Source: Yponomeuta sedellus (lineage: Eukaryota; Arthropoda; Insecta; Lepidoptera; Yponomeutidae). From it: a stretch of 64,000 nt of DNA. Positions 44,794 through 56,153 of this stretch are shown one piece after another (positions within the stretch are counted from its first letter, which is position 1; each line of letters starts with the position of its first letter). A program made the translations under genes and the position numbers. The stretch covers positions 10,174,704 to 10,238,703 of the forward strand of contig OW203729.1 of the NCBI GenBank assembly GCA_934045075.1, in the 5' to 3' direction. The notes under the pieces are model-generated. The model was given only the letters and a program-made list of their open reading frames with translations. It had not been told where the DNA came from and made no database searches.

Positions 44794-47700
44794 TTTCTTT
44801 GAATTACAGCGGTAAACTAAGGTTGCCGTACGTTTACCTCCCAGAGATAAACTCAAAATTTATGATTGACACAGGGAGCACTAGATCATTTATAAGCCCC
44901 CGTAAGGCAAATGAGTACTTTGCGCATTATAAACGGTACGAGCCTTTTGAAGTCGTGAGCACACATGCCTCCAGTAGACATGATGAGGTTATAGATATAC
45001 CATCTTTACCATCTTTTCAAAGTAATGACCTGCATACCTTTTACGTGTATGATGTGGATGTGCGATATGACGGATTGATTGGACTGGACCTGCTGAATAC
45101 ATTAGGTGCAACAATAAACATTAAAGACCGAGTACTCTCGACTTACAATGTCACTTTGCCTATCAATTGTGACACTTCGGACTATAAATTAATTTTGGCC
45201 CCTCGTAGCGAACAGAGAGTCCAATTGCCAACTGACTTGTACTCTGGAAACGCTATACTAAATTACAAACAGTTTTGCGAAGGAGTGAGAATGCCAAGTG
45301 CGTTAGTAAAATGTAGGAATGGTTACGCTTGTACTGTTATACAGAATGCCACTGACCAAGAAATGACACTTACTGTCACTGCACCGTTCAAGGTTACCCA
45401 GTTTGTCGATACCGAAATAAAGGTAAATAGTATTAGCGATATTGAAATGAAAGACCTAGAGATTGACGACATGCTGACCGAAAACTTGCAGAAGTTGCGT
45501 CTAGAACATATGAATGCAGAAGAACGAGCGAGTGTGATGAAACTGTGTGAGGAATATAAGGACATATTTCATTGTGATAAGATCCCCTTATCTTTTACCA
45601 ATGAAGTTAAACATAACATCAGAACAAAGAACGAAGATCCAATTTATTTAAAGCCATATAGACAAGCACCAGTTCAGGCAGCTGAAATACAACGCCAGGT
45701 AGAAAAACTATTAAAAGACAACGTTATTCAAGAATCTCATTCGCCGTGGAGCGCTCCGGTCCATTTGGTACCTAAAAAGATGGATGCGTCCGGTGAAGTA
45801 AAATATAGAATGGTCATAGACTACAGGCGTCTAAACGAAATTACTGTAGACGATCGATATCCACTGCCAAATATCACAGACTTGTTCGACAAATTAGGCA
45901 ACAGCTGTTATTACTCTACTCTAGATCTTGCGAGTGGGTATCACCAGATTGAAGTAGCTGAATATGACAGGGCTAAAACAGCTTTTAGTACTCAAAACGG
46001 ACATTTTGAATTTTGCCGAATGCCATTTGGCCTAAAAACCGCCCCTGCCACGTTTCAGCGCACGATGGACAATGTCCTACGTGGCCTCCAAGGAATACAC
46101 TGCATGGTGTACTTGGATGATATAATCATATACTCCTCAAGTCTGCCAGAACATCTGCAGAAGTTACGTAGTGTATTCGACCGTTTAAGGGCTACAAACC
46201 TAAAGGTTCAACTGGACAAATCGGAATTTTTCAGAAAAGAGGTACTATATTTGGGACACAAAATCACTAAGGATGGCCTTCAGCCAAATGATGATAAAAT
46301 TCGGGCAGTACTTGACTTCCCTTTGCCGAAAACCACCACCGAAATAAAGAGTTTTCTTGGCCTTGTAGGTTATTACAGGCGATTTATCAAGGACTTTGCT
46401 CAAATAACTCGCCCTTTGACCACGTGCCTAAAAAAACGCAATAAGATCATCATTGACCAGGCATACGTGGATAGCTTCAATAGATGCAAGGAGCTTTTAA
46501 CAAGCGCACCATTGCTCCAGTACCCTGACCCTAATCAAACACTCATTTTAACTACTGATGCGTCAGCAGTGGCCTTAGGCGCTGTACTATCCCAAGGCAC
46601 AGTAGGGAAAGACGCCCCTATTGCCTACGCAAGTAGAACTCTGAGCGACACAGAATCCCGGTACAGTACTATCGAGCGAGAACTCCTAGCCATAGTATGG
46701 GCAACAAAGCATTTTCGACCTTACCTGTATGGGCGTAAATTCATAATTTACACAGACCATCGCCCTTTGGCTTGGCTGAATTCACTTAAAGACCCCAACA
46801 GTAAACTTACACGATGGAGGTTACGTCTACAGGACTTTAACTTTGACATCGTTTACAAAAAAGGCAAACAGAACACCAACGCTGATGCCTTATCCAGAAT
46901 CAAAGTCAATGCCACAGAGTCAGAGGATGAAGCACTTTCCATGAAAGTTAATATCGATAAAAAGGAAAAAGCCCTTCAGGCTTACAGAGGACAGGTCACA
47001 GAACAAATAAAGAAACTGACAACTGGAAAAAGACACTCTTCCTCTACAATATCAATTTCGGACGATGATCGTACCGCGTCAGTTAGTCCCATCACTATTT
47101 CAGACACACTATCAGCAAAGGACGACGAAAGTGTGACTTACCCAGTCCCATCTTTGTCGAGCAGTGCTTCTGCAACTGTACACTCTGTACGAAATTTAGA
47201 GTCAGTAGGCATACCTATACTGAACGACGCTATCGATACTAAACCCAACCAAATAATTGTATACTCTTGGTGCAAACGTGAACTGCAAGTACAAGACCTT
47301 TCAAGAGAAAAACAAAAGGTTTTACAAATTTTCATACCATCCGACAATAATGATGACATAATCAAAGAATTTTTGAAAAGGTATATAAAAAATAAAGTCA
47401 AATATTTCATCTGGTTTGAATCTGAGGAATTAAGGAAAAAGTTTGCCACCATCGTTATTAAATTATTCAAAAAGGATGCAGTGAATTTCTACGAATGTAC
47501 GGAAAGAGTGGTGTATATTGAGGATGAAAAAGAACAAAAGGCAATCATATTGAAACATCATATTGGGAAAACATGTCACAGAGGAGTAAGAGAAACCATG
47601 GTAAGGTTACGCCGAAACTACTTTTGGCATAAAATGCAAGACACCGTTTCTGCAGTCTTGAATGGATGCGAAGCATGTAAGATCATGAAGTACGATAGAC

Positions 47701-48596
47701 ACCCCCTTAAGCCTATGTTACAGTTGACCCAGACTCAGGACGCCCCATTTCAGGAGATATTTATAGACCTGTTCTCCATAGAAGGAAAATACTATCTTAC
47801 CCTAGTGGATGCCTTCAGTAAGCTAGGACAAGCAATAGAACTAGCCAACCGATCAACCCCAGAGGTCACTCGCGCCTTAATTAAATATTTTTCGTTTTAT
47901 GGCATCCCCAAAAAGATCAGCAGTGACCCTGGCTCGGAGTTTAACAACGAGCTAATGCGAGAGCTGATGGATCTGTACAAAATTCAATTTCATATTGGCA
48001 CACCCAACAACCCCAATTCCATGGGCGTAATAGAACGTTTTCACTCTACTATCATCGAAATTTACCGTATAGCAAAATACGAAAAAAGATGCACAGATGC
48101 AGCCTCTGTCATGACCTATTCTGTTATGGCTTACAATAATACTATACACAGTGCTACCGAGCTAACGCCGTTTGAAATAGTATTCGGACATACCGACTCC
48201 GGTAGAGTCTTTGACGTAAACTATGAAAAAACTTATTATCAACATCTACTGAAAGACCACGTAAAAAGAACACGATATTTGTACGACTATATAGCAAGAA
48301 AACTGTTAGAACAGAAGGAAAAAGTTAGAAACCAAAAAGGAGGTGAAACTGTGGGAGGTTTTACTGAAGGAAAAACAGTTTTTGCCAAATTAGTAAATAT
48401 CAGAAAAAGTAAAGATAAACCGCTATATCAAAAGGCTGTAGTTACAGGACAGGCAGCTCGTAATGTGGTCCCAGCACAAATAAGAGGACGGCAAACCCGA
48501 GTGCCAATTAAAAACATAAAACGGTCTCCGCAGGTGCTGTTGGCTCGCGCTGACCCTGCCGAGCCTAGGGCAGGCCCTTCAACTGCTGAAGATTAA
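44754..48596 (+). CDS. pol: pol: protease, RT, RNase H, integrase
   Basis: The -1 frame is open from 44754 to the TAA at 48594-48596, without interruption. Counting residues from codon 44790, the protease DTG is at 27-29 ('FMIDTGSTRS'), the reverse transcriptase has 'DYRRLN', 'MPFGLKTAPATFQ' and the catalytic YLDD at 441-444, and the RNase H D is at 590 ('LTTDASA'). The integrase shows the HHCC zinc region ('KHHIGKTCHRG', 'NGCEACK') and the D993, D1046, E1082 triad with 35 residues between the last two. No chromodomain follows. All catalytic residues are present, so the polyprotein looks functional. A spacer of ~250 residues rich in S and T lies between RNase H and integrase. Confidence 0.95.
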   Translation, partial: KFSYKRLNRPSEVISLNYSGKLRLPYVYLPEINSKFMIDTGSTRSFISPRKANEYFAHYKRYEPFEVVSTHASSRHDEVIDIPSLPSFQSNDLHTFYVYDVDVRYDGLIGLDLLNTLGATINIKDRVLSTYNVTLPINCDTSDYKLILAPRSEQRVQLPTDLYSGNAILNYKQFCEGVRMPSALVKCRNGYACTVIQNATDQEMTLTVTAPFKVTQFVDTEIKVNSISDIEMKDLEIDDMLTENLQKLRLEHMNAEERASVMKLCEEYKDIFHCDKIPLSFTNEVKHNIRTKNEDPIYLKPYRQAPVQAAEIQRQVEKLLKDNVIQESHSPWSAPVHLVPKKMDASGEVKYRMVIDYRRLNEITVDDRYPLPNITDLFDKLGNSCYYSTLDLASGYHQIEVAEYDRAKTAFSTQNGHFEFCRMPFGLKTAPATFQRTMDNVLRGLQGIHCMVYLDDIIIYSSSLPEHLQKLRSVFDRLRATNLKVQLDKSEFFRKEVLYLGHKITKDGLQPNDDKIRAVLDFPLPKTTTEIKSFLGLVGYYRRFIKDFAQITRPLTTCLKKRNKIIIDQAYVDSFNRCKELLTSAPLLQYPDPNQTLILTTDASAVALGAVLSQGTVGKDAPIAYASRTLSDTESRYSTIERELLAIVWATKHFRPYLYGRKFIIYTDHRPLAWLNSLKDPNSKLTRWRLRLQDFNFDIVYKKGKQNTNADALSRIKVNATESEDEALSMKVNIDKKEKALQAYRGQVTEQIKKLTTGKRHSSSTISISDDDRTASVSPITISDTLSAKDDESVTYPVPSLSSSASATVHSVRNLESVGIPILNDAIDTKPNQIIVYSWCKRELQVQDLSREKQKVLQIFIPSDNNDDIIKEFLKRYIKNKVKYFIWFESEELRKKFATIVIKLFKKDAVNFYECTERVVYIEDEKEQKAIILKHHIGKTCHRGVRETMVRLRRNYFWHKMQDTVSAVLNGCEACKIMKYDRHPLKPMLQLTQTQDAPFQEIFIDLFSIEGKYYLTLVDAFSKLGQAIELANRSTPEVTRALIKYFSFYGIPKKISSDPGSEFNNELMRELMDLYKIQFHIGTPNNPNSMGVIERFHSTIIEIYRIAKYEKRCTDAASVMTYSVMAYNNTIHSATELTPFEIVFGHTDSGRVFDVNYEKTYYQHLLKDHVKRTRYLYDYIARKLLEQKEKVRNQKGGETVGGFTEGKTVFAKLVNIRKSKDKPLYQKAVVTGQAARNVVPAQIRGRQTRVPIKNIKRSPQVLLARADPAEPRAGPSTAED

Positions 48597-50304
48597 CAAG
48601 AACCTAGGAATCTTGCCTGTAAGAAAAGGCGAAGCCTTCTTTCAGCAAGATAGATGGATACTTATCCAGACTTTAGATTTAAATGGCTTACAGTTTGATT
48701 TAGCATTTAATGTTTTGAAGTATAGTGAGTTTGTTAAGTTAGTTAGATTAGGTAAGTCGCATCCGCGCGAACTTTTAGGATTACAGGAACAGCTAGAGTA
48801 TTTAAGTAACGTAACTATAGAGAAACTCAACCAAGTGATGCCTACGCGTCGGTTCAACCGTTTCAGGCGAGGACTGTTAGACCCTCTCGGATCAATAGTA
48901 AAGCTTCTGACAGGAAACTTAGACCATAACGATGCTATCCGGTATGACGACCTTATTTCGAAAATAAGATCACAACAGGCAACCGTCACAGGGAAACTGA
49001 CGCTGGTTACCAAGGTGTTGGATAACTTTATAAATAGTACAACTGCCTTTAACCGCAACTCGAAGTCGTTGAACGAACGACTGCAAAAGGTAGAGGAAAT
49101 TGTAACTAAACTTTCGGCTCAGAAAAATGACTCTGTATACTATACAAATATTTTAGGCTTGTATAACCTATTCATGAGCAATTTTCGAACAATTTACGTA
49201 AAATTAAGTGAAATAGAAACCGCCATTGCTTTTAGCAAAGTGTCTGTACTACACCAATCAATTGTTAACTCTACAGAGCTGTTACAACACTTGAAACGAA
49301 TTTCTAAAACTGAAAAGTTGATGTATGAGGTAAAATTAAGTAACCTAATTAAGTTTGAAGAGTCTATTACTGTTAAGTCTTACTTGAAACGGAATGAAAT
49401 TGTGTTTTTAATGGAAATTCCTTTAGTCGAGAATATTACATATAACTATTTTAAGCTCTATCCTCTGCCCGTGTTTAGTGAATCTCAAAATAAAACCCTA
49501 ATAATTGTCCCAAAATACCCTTACCTTTTGGCAAAAAACTCACTTTACTTACCACTAAACCAAGCATGCAAAGCAGCAGCTGACAACCGCTTTCTCTGCA
49601 CCGACGATGACCGAGTGCTGTTCCCAAGAAAGACCTGCATAGAGCAACTCATGAGGTATGATGACAACCTTACCAGCTGTACCCAGGTTTCAGTTCAAGT
49701 GGAAGCGATAAAAGTGCAGCGCATTAGCTCCAACTGCTGGATCCTATACACGAGAAGCAAGACCATGCTGAAGAAGAAGTGCGGCACCGACATGACTCTA
49801 CAACATGTCCTCGGCACTAACACGATATGTATAGATGAACCTTGCGACATCTTTATCGGCGACATCCACCTGCATCGCGAACGCTCCTACGAAAATAATA
49901 TAAGCTCCAGGAACGTCCCTATCATCAACTTACCTGAGATGAAGCCTAACGAGTTGCCCAGCACACCTACGGTGAACATACAGGACATCAATCTGGATCA
50001 GTTACACCTATTATCATACGCAATGAAACAAACGGATCTTATAACCAATAGTGAAACTCGCAGTGAACAAATAGTGCACAACTTTGGACTGACTACTCTT
50101 ATTTTGTATGTGTTTTTAGGTTTAACGATTCTATGTGTTATTTTAATTATGTTTAAGGCTCAGTTAGCAATGCTTTGGCGTAATCACCTATGTACCAGAG
50201 GTCCATCGGATGATTCCGCTCTTGAGGAGGGAGGAGTTATGTGTTCACCTCAATCCTCTACTAGTAGAGTTGTACTGAACGTCCGTGCTGACTCAGCGAT
50301 GTGA
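48534..50304 (+). CDS. env: env, second exon; F-type fusion glycoprotein
   Basis: The frame is open from 48520 to TGA 50302-50304 and overlaps the pol 3' end. It has no suitable ATG at its front. An acceptor CTCCGCAG|G at 48533/48534 fits, in phase, the donor at 43241 that follows a leader ATG at 43225. The spliced product would be 595 residues with a hydrophobic signal-like N-terminus. A basic furin-type site ends at 48870, directly followed by a glycine/leucine-rich fusion-peptide-like segment. This is the arrangement of baculovirus F and errantivirus Env proteins. A single membrane segment lies at ~50085-50155 near the C-terminus. The last ~23 codons lie in the 3' LTR. Confidence 0.85.
50223..50234 (+). 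other. Polypurine tract
   Basis: GAGGAGGGAGG immediately precedes the 3' LTR, the expected plus-strand primer position. Confidence 0.85.
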
Positions 50305-50453
50305 AGTATGCGAAGTCAGCTGTAACATGTTAGCCTAAGAATATCTTGTTTATGATTGAATTAATACAGTAGCGCTCTCCGAATCGAGTGGACGTATTCT
50401 TTAGTTTTATTTTAGTTTTTAAAAACACTCCAAAGCTCCCCCAAAACTTATCT
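50235..50453 (+). repeat. 3' LTR
   Basis: 219 bp, one base different from the 5' LTR. It contains the env stop codon at 50302-50304. Confidence 0.95.
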
Positions 50454-50457
50454 ACCT

Positions 50458-51205
50458 ACAAATGGATTGGTTTATTTTCCTAATTTTAGGGTGTAGAAAG
50501 GTTCTAGAAGCGACAATTACAGTAATTTTGGTTAACGAGTCGTTAGGAAGTTTATTTTCAAAGTGATATTTCATCCCTCGGTCCTTTTACGCGAAAAAAC
50601 ATAGGTTTTAGGTACTCACCTTTGGGAGTTCATATTATAAACTGCGTTTTCTTTGTTTCTTATGTGACCTGCAGCCTCCACAAACTTTTCACTTCATTGT
50701 GCATTTATTGTACAATATCCCAGGGTAAGTTGTTTGCACCAAAGTATTTTAGTTATTTCAATTTTCTAAAGTAATCCGACGAGGTCTTCACAGATTTTAC
50801 ACTTGCGATAACCCGACTAAATTTGAAAACATTCAGAGTGCTGCCTGCCACTATTTTAAGTTACAATACCATCTTAATTTGGACTCTTACTCAGGGCATT
50901 AGGTTATAATTTTGACAATTAGGCCTGTACGCTGTCACGTGACCATCGTTTCTTTCTTCTATTGGTTTAATTGTTCTGTGCTCACTACCTATGTATATAG
51001 ATGTACTGTACTGTACTAAAAAAAAAAAATTAGACTTCGACCACAAATTAAACAGACTTCGACATTAAAGCCCTAGAGCCTCAGAACCACAGACGATAAA
51101 GCTCAGAACAAAATTGAAATTACATACCTACCTACTTATTCAAAAATAACATCTTTGAGAAGTTACTTACGTTACTTACTAACAAACTAGCAAGTTATAG
51201 CAGTC
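50458..51205. other. No recognisable gene; upstream region of INO80B
   Basis: AT-rich sequence between the LTR element and the INO80B start codon. The INO80B promoter should lie here. I see no TATA box or motif that I would name. Confidence 0.5.
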
Positions 51206-52949
51206 ATGGTGCGTAGGCAACGAGAGCAAAGCACTACAGAGGACGAGATCGTTATAGGTTAGACTAATGTTTGTTTACATTTTGTTAATGTCCTATTTAT
51301 TTATTTTACTTCCGAAATTATTACAGATACTCCCCCTCCAAAGAAACACAAACGGCACAAACATAAGAAGCACAAGAAAAGGAAGCTAGAAGACGACTTT
51401 GATAGCGACACTTCTATTGATGTTTCCTACGAAGATGCTATGGACAAACCTTACAAGGCAAAGACAAAGCCAGGCAGAGACGTCCCTGGCACCTCAGCTA
51501 CATCGGCCGCAGAACTCCTCAAGGCCCAGACCATGAAGTCATCGTCAGACTCTCGCCGTTCCATCCCTGGGTCGTCCTCGAGCACTCCTCCTAAACCTAC
51601 CATAAAGAAGAAGAAGACAAAAAGCAGAGACAGTGGAACCTCCAGCGAAGAAGAAAGGTGGCTTGATGCTATAAAATCGGGCAAACTTGAAGAGGTATCC
51701 TATTCCAAATTTTATCTGTTTCTATTTACTAGATTTCCCTAGTCAAAGGTATATTAATACCCTACTTGGTCTGCCATACTACAGTAAGGTGGTTAAGTAT
51801 ATAGGCTTTATTCGGTAGATGTGCAGCTAATCATCACATCACACTAATATTACAAAGGCAAAAGTTTGTGAGTGTATGTTTGTTACTTGTTCAAGTCTAA
51901 ACGGCTGGAGCGATTTTAATAAAATTTGGTATGGAGTTAGCGGACACCTTGGATTAACACATTCGCTACGTTTTACGGCGGAAAAATATCTTATTCCCAT
52001 CAGAAAATCAATAAACAGCAGGTAACACTGCGGGGCACAGCTAGTATCAAATAGTCAATAGATTGATAGCTTCACATTTGAGAGCTCCAAGATTCTATTC
52101 CACCAGACTTTGTGTTAGGTCTCTAAGTTAGTTAAGGCTCAAACTCACAAAGGATACAAATGTACCTAATATGTGAATTGGTAGTAGCAATACAAAGCGT
52201 CTGATGAATTTACTTTGGTATTTACTTGAAATAAATTGCTTATAAGCTGCAGTTGGCATGCCCTCTTCTGTCCATTAGTCCCGTAATAAAACATAAATTT
52301 TGAGCTACTTATGTTATTCCCTAAATCCTATAAAGGAACCTTAATTATTGCATATTGGTATATTTTTTAATCTTACCTTGTCATTGACTTTTAGGTAGAT
52401 GATGAACTCAAAAAGATAAAACCCAAAGACCCAAAGATGATGACAGCCAGGCAACGGGCAATGTATGAGCGAGGTACAGACAGGGAGATCAGCCCAACCA
52501 GGGAGGTGTTAATGGCCTTACCATCTGGTTACAAGGAGAAGGTCATGACTGCCGAGGCTATCCAGAAGGCAGCAATCAAGTCACAGAAACGAAAGCAGTT
52601 GGCTGATGAAAAAAGAGAAAAGGACAAAAAGAAAACTATGGACCGTCTTCTCAAAAAACAGGAGTCAAAAATCCTAAAAAATGCCTCAAAGGGCAAGCCT
52701 ATCAAGAAAGTAGAGCCAATGATAGTTTACAAGAACAATATCAATGAAATTAGTTTATCCTTGCCTCCAGGAGTCCCCTTCCCATTAGAACAACAACCAC
52801 CGAGAGAACCACCCAAACTTACTAAATGTGCAATAGATAATTGTAACAATGTTAAACGGTACAACTGCTCCCAAACTGGTAAGCCACTGTGTAGTTTACA
52901 GTGTTACAAAAAAAATATCTCCATGGCTGCAGTTGTCGATGTTGTGTAA
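51206..52949 (+). CDS. INO80B: INO80 complex subunit B
   Basis: Three coding exons: 51206-51257, 51327-51694 and 52395-52949. The splice junctions are ATAG|GTTAGA, TTACAG|AT, GAAGAG|GTATCC and TTTTAG|GTAGAT. Phases close to 324 residues. Residues ~18-30 are a K/H-rich nuclear basic tract, followed by acidic and serine-rich regions. The third exon holds the PAPA-1 homology region ('MMTARQRAMYERGTD', 'LMALPSGYKEKVMTAEAIQK', a long basic coiled coil). A C-terminal HIT zinc finger follows ('CAIDNCNN', 'YNCSQTGKPLCSLQCYKKN'). INO80B is a subunit of the INO80 nucleosome-remodelling ATPase complex in the nucleus. Intron 2 carries a Helitron-like repeat. No defect is visible. Confidence 0.93.
51836..52050 (+). 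repeat. Helitron-like repeat in INO80B intron 2
   Basis: It runs from 'actaatattacaaaggcaaa' to 'ctgcggggcacagctagta'. It is the most complete member here of the family at 10003 and 17683. It lies wholly within the intron and leaves the splice sites untouched. Confidence 0.6.
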
Positions 52950-53625
52950 GTAGTGTAATAATATAAATTATGAATAACTTACTGTGTGTGGTTTCTTTTG
53001 TAATTTTAATTTTATTTAGTAGTAAATAGAAATCAAATAAATACAACAACGAATAGTAAGTAGATAGCTTAACAGTGAGCACAATATATTTCATAAAGTA
53101 ATAAACAGGTAGCTACATATTATAATTTTCAAACAAAACTCATACATACAAAAAATAGGATTAGGATTGTTCCATTACAAAGAAATATTAGCATCCGTGT
53201 AACACTTGAATTGCTTTGTATACATTCATAGAGTAGGTAGGTACATAAGATTTATTAAAATTTTCTTTGTACTGGAGGACATTGTTTCAATTTATTTAGA
53301 CTACATTATACAACAAAATTCATGACACAATACATAAATCTGTGATATAATAATACTGCATTTTTAATGAGCCTCACATTACTTAAACATTTTTGAGAAC
53401 TGTTTAGTATTATGAATGTAGGTAATTGATATCGCAACATTAACATACATTAAACAGACTAGATGTTGCATCCCCAACTTTCTACTTCTAGGGTGAGTTA
53501 TAAATTATAACATAAATGTTTTATAAAAGAAATCAAAGATTCAATCACAAATAATATTATATACACTTACTAAAACAAAATGATCTATTTGCTTCACACA
53601 TTAATATAACTCCTTTGAACAACTA
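52950..53625. other. INO80B 3' region
   Basis: Non-coding AT-rich sequence with several AATAAA-like motifs ('caaataaatacaac' at ~53035, 'agtaataaacagg' at ~53098) that could serve INO80B polyadenylation. Nothing else is supported. Confidence 0.45.
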
Positions 53626-53950
53626 TCAAATTGAATCAGCCTGAGGGGCACAACCACTGAACTTCAGCCACCCTTTGACTGTTGCAGCAACACATTGGGC
53701 AGAAAAGACACCTTCAGCTGTAAAATCAGTATAGAAAGTCATGCTTTATATTTATAATCATGGACAGAGTCTTAGTCATACATTACAGTGAGCTTTTCAG
53801 GAATAGGTAGGTAATTCTAAAATTTCCAAAACTCCAACTACCTCGCTATGCAAACATCAATTTGGCCAATCACTTGAGCTTACTAAGTGAATTCTATGGT
53901 CATAAGGTGATATTTAGACTAACCTTTAACTTCACTGTAACTAGGCGAGC
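53626..53950 (-). other. Possible small exon pair, unidentified gene
   Basis: On the minus strand a 27-base segment (53950-53924, acceptor ACGCAG, donor AAAG|GTTAGT) and a terminal segment (53717-53626, acceptor TTTTACAG) join in frame to read 'SPSYSEVKAEGVFSAQCVAA', 'TVKGWLKFSGCAPQADSI' and a stop. Composition looks coding-like against the AT-rich surroundings. I recognise no family and found no further exon, so this could be chance or the end of a transcript that begins elsewhere. Confidence 0.3.
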
Positions 53951-54674
53951 CTGCGTAACAATAATTATGTATCAAATAACAGGGCAGTTTCATAAAAACT
54001 ACAATTCATAGTTTATTATTACAATACAAGGTACATATAGCGAGTCCACTCATTAATCCGTAGGTTAATTGAATTGGAAGTGTACATCAAACTGTCATAG
54101 TAAACCATGAATGGTAGTTCCATGAAGCAGGCCCCACACAACTAGGTCATAAAGTGATTTAACAATGATTATATAATAGACATTTAATAGCTACAATTAA
54201 GACATGAAAGATAAGTTTACCATTACAATATCCAGTCAAACAAAACAATACTGAGGTTTGGGTACAGATCAAGTCACATACCAAAGAATTGAGGTATAAA
54301 GTCAATTAGGGTATGCATAATTTTTTTTAATGTTTTCCTGAATGTCTTCTCCACCAACTATATGATGTGTGTCTCCACCAACTATATAAGACAGACGCTA
54401 AGCACTGAATCAAGTATATCTTTAGTAGTCTTATGATTCCAAAAAAACTGATCTGAAATAGCACAGATGCCACTTATACCTAACCATTCTCCCCTTCCAA
54501 CACGTATGTAGTCCCAAGAGAGCTTGAGGAAAATGTAGAGCAGACAATGGCACAGCTGAGTACAGTCTAGAGATCAAAGCATGGCAGCCAGCAAAAGGGT
54601 AGAAACCATTTGGCTTGATATCAAATGTTGTTCCTTTTTGAGCTGCGTAGACGAGCCAAGCCAGACTGTAACCG
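53951..54674 (-). other. Probable KCTD10 3' UTR
   Basis: Lies directly after the KCTD10-like stop on the minus strand. Just past the stop, the minus strand repeats the end of the coding sequence in another frame ('SGLARLRS' then 'KRNN'), a small tandem duplication. Open frames here show no family resemblance. Confidence 0.4.
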
Positions 54675-56153
54675 CTAAGACTGGTTGTTCTGTTTATTGG
54701 AGCGCAGTCGTGCAAGGCCGGAGCGCTCCTCTTCCTCATCACTGGTGCAAGACAGGCCGCCGACGGCGCCGCGTGACGACGTTGCCTGTATCAGGTCCTG
54801 GTCAGGGCCATTTCTGCTCTCATACAGCAAGATACCCAATGTTTCTTCATAAATCCTTGCCTCAGGAAACTCAACTTTCGTATGCTTCTTGTCAGTTGCA
54901 TAGACAATGGAGGTACAGCACACCTCTGCACATTTCTTCCCGTGGCCAAAGAAGGACCAGCAGCAAATCTCATTGGATCCAATAACATCCTTGATAAAGA
55001 GCACTCTGCCACTAAAGCGTAGGGAGAGCTTGTCGAAAAGCTCAATGTTCTTTAACAGATTGTCGTCAGAGGTACTTGTATATGAATACTTGTTGTTATG
55101 TCTGTTTATTAGTAACTTGACAACGGGCTGAAAAATAGTAAAAATATAGTTAATAAAAGCCAAATTGAAATGGAGGCGTAAGTTTAAAGTGGATCCTGCA
55201 GAACCTAAGATTTCTGTGTAAAATTTGTTACTGAATTTTTGGATTATATTGACCATTAAACAATTCCTTGGTACATGTATTAAGATTATTATAATAAGAC
55301 AGTGGCAGTGTGACATCAAATCGTGAGTATTGTATGTTGTTTATGTAGTCTGTGATAAATCATAATCTCCTAAAACAGTCCTTTTAGGCAGTTTGAATCA
55401 GCTGTGGTTACATCGATATATATATCTATATATAAATACATATATTGTAACCACAGATGAAGTGCCTATTAGGAAGTGCCTCTAAGGCGTGTTTAAAGGA
55501 ATTTTATTAAATGGCATTGTGGAATTTAGGTACCACTGTATCAATCTATATTTGTCATTGCGAGCAGATCAGTGCAGAAGTACCTTAGATGTGGACATAA
55601 TAAGTAACTGTTCTTCCTTCTGTGAAGTTATCAGCGGCACTCTGCATATGGGCTCTGCTTCGCGCTCCTTCTTGGCCAACGCTTGCTGGCATGACTCTGT
55701 CAACTCCTCAATAAGGAAGTATTTGGCTTCCGCTAGGAGCTCCATGATTTCCCGGTAACTGTCTGGAAGAGCCACTGTACCATCGCGCAAATAGTTCAAT
55801 ATCGTACCAAAGTGCTTTCCGCATCTATCAATTAGTATCCACCCTGAAAATTTCAAATTAATTATAATAATATCCGTTTTGTATAGAAAAAAGCAAAATT
55901 GGTGTGAATATCCATAGGGCTAAAAAATACCAAATACATTGGGCTAAGACAAGACAAGTAAAACTTAGATCATGTAAATAATATTACCGTCGGAATCTGT
56001 GAGTACTTCCATCCGTCCACTGAACATGGTTCTCAACATGTTGTCACTTTTAGTCAGAGTACCTATAGTCGTATAACAGAGGGTTCCACCCACATTCAGT
56101 TTCACATACTCCGAAGGGCTACCCTTTAACAGAATTTTGTGATCGCCCGACAT
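54675..56153 (-). CDS. KCTD10: BACURD-type BTB adapter (KCTD10/KCTD13/TNFAIP1 family)
   Basis: Three coding exons on the minus strand: 56153-55988, 55843-55584 and 55127-54675. The junctions are GACG|GTAATA, TTTTCAG|GG, AAG|GTACTT and TTTTCAG|CCC. Phases close to 292 residues. Residues ~15-115 are the BTB/T1 domain ('[15 protein letters not shown]', '[18 protein letters not shown]', '[14 protein letters not shown]'). The C-terminal half has the family's signature ('[19 protein letters not shown]', '[20 protein letters not shown]', '[14 protein letters not shown]'). Family members are substrate adapters of the cullin-3 ubiquitin ligase, acting for example on RhoA. The usual basic end 'RRIHVRRH...' is replaced by an R/N/Q-rich tail. 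Paralogue assignment within the family is uncertain. Confidence 0.92.

Larger units (their letters stand above)
42813..50453 (+). mobile_element. Errantivirus-like Ty3/gypsy element, complete
   Basis: A 7,641-bp element with 219-bp LTRs at both ends and an exact 4-bp duplication ACCT (42809-42812 and 50454-50457). The order is LTR, tRNA primer site, gag, pol (protease, RT, RNase H, integrase), env, polypurine tract, LTR. All three genes are open. The LTRs differ at one position, which indicates a recent insertion. The env gene and AGT-beginning LTRs place it among insect errantiviruses rather than chromodomain gypsy elements. It is an endogenous insect retroelement; whether it is expressed or infectious cannot be told from sequence. 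Confidence 0.95.
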
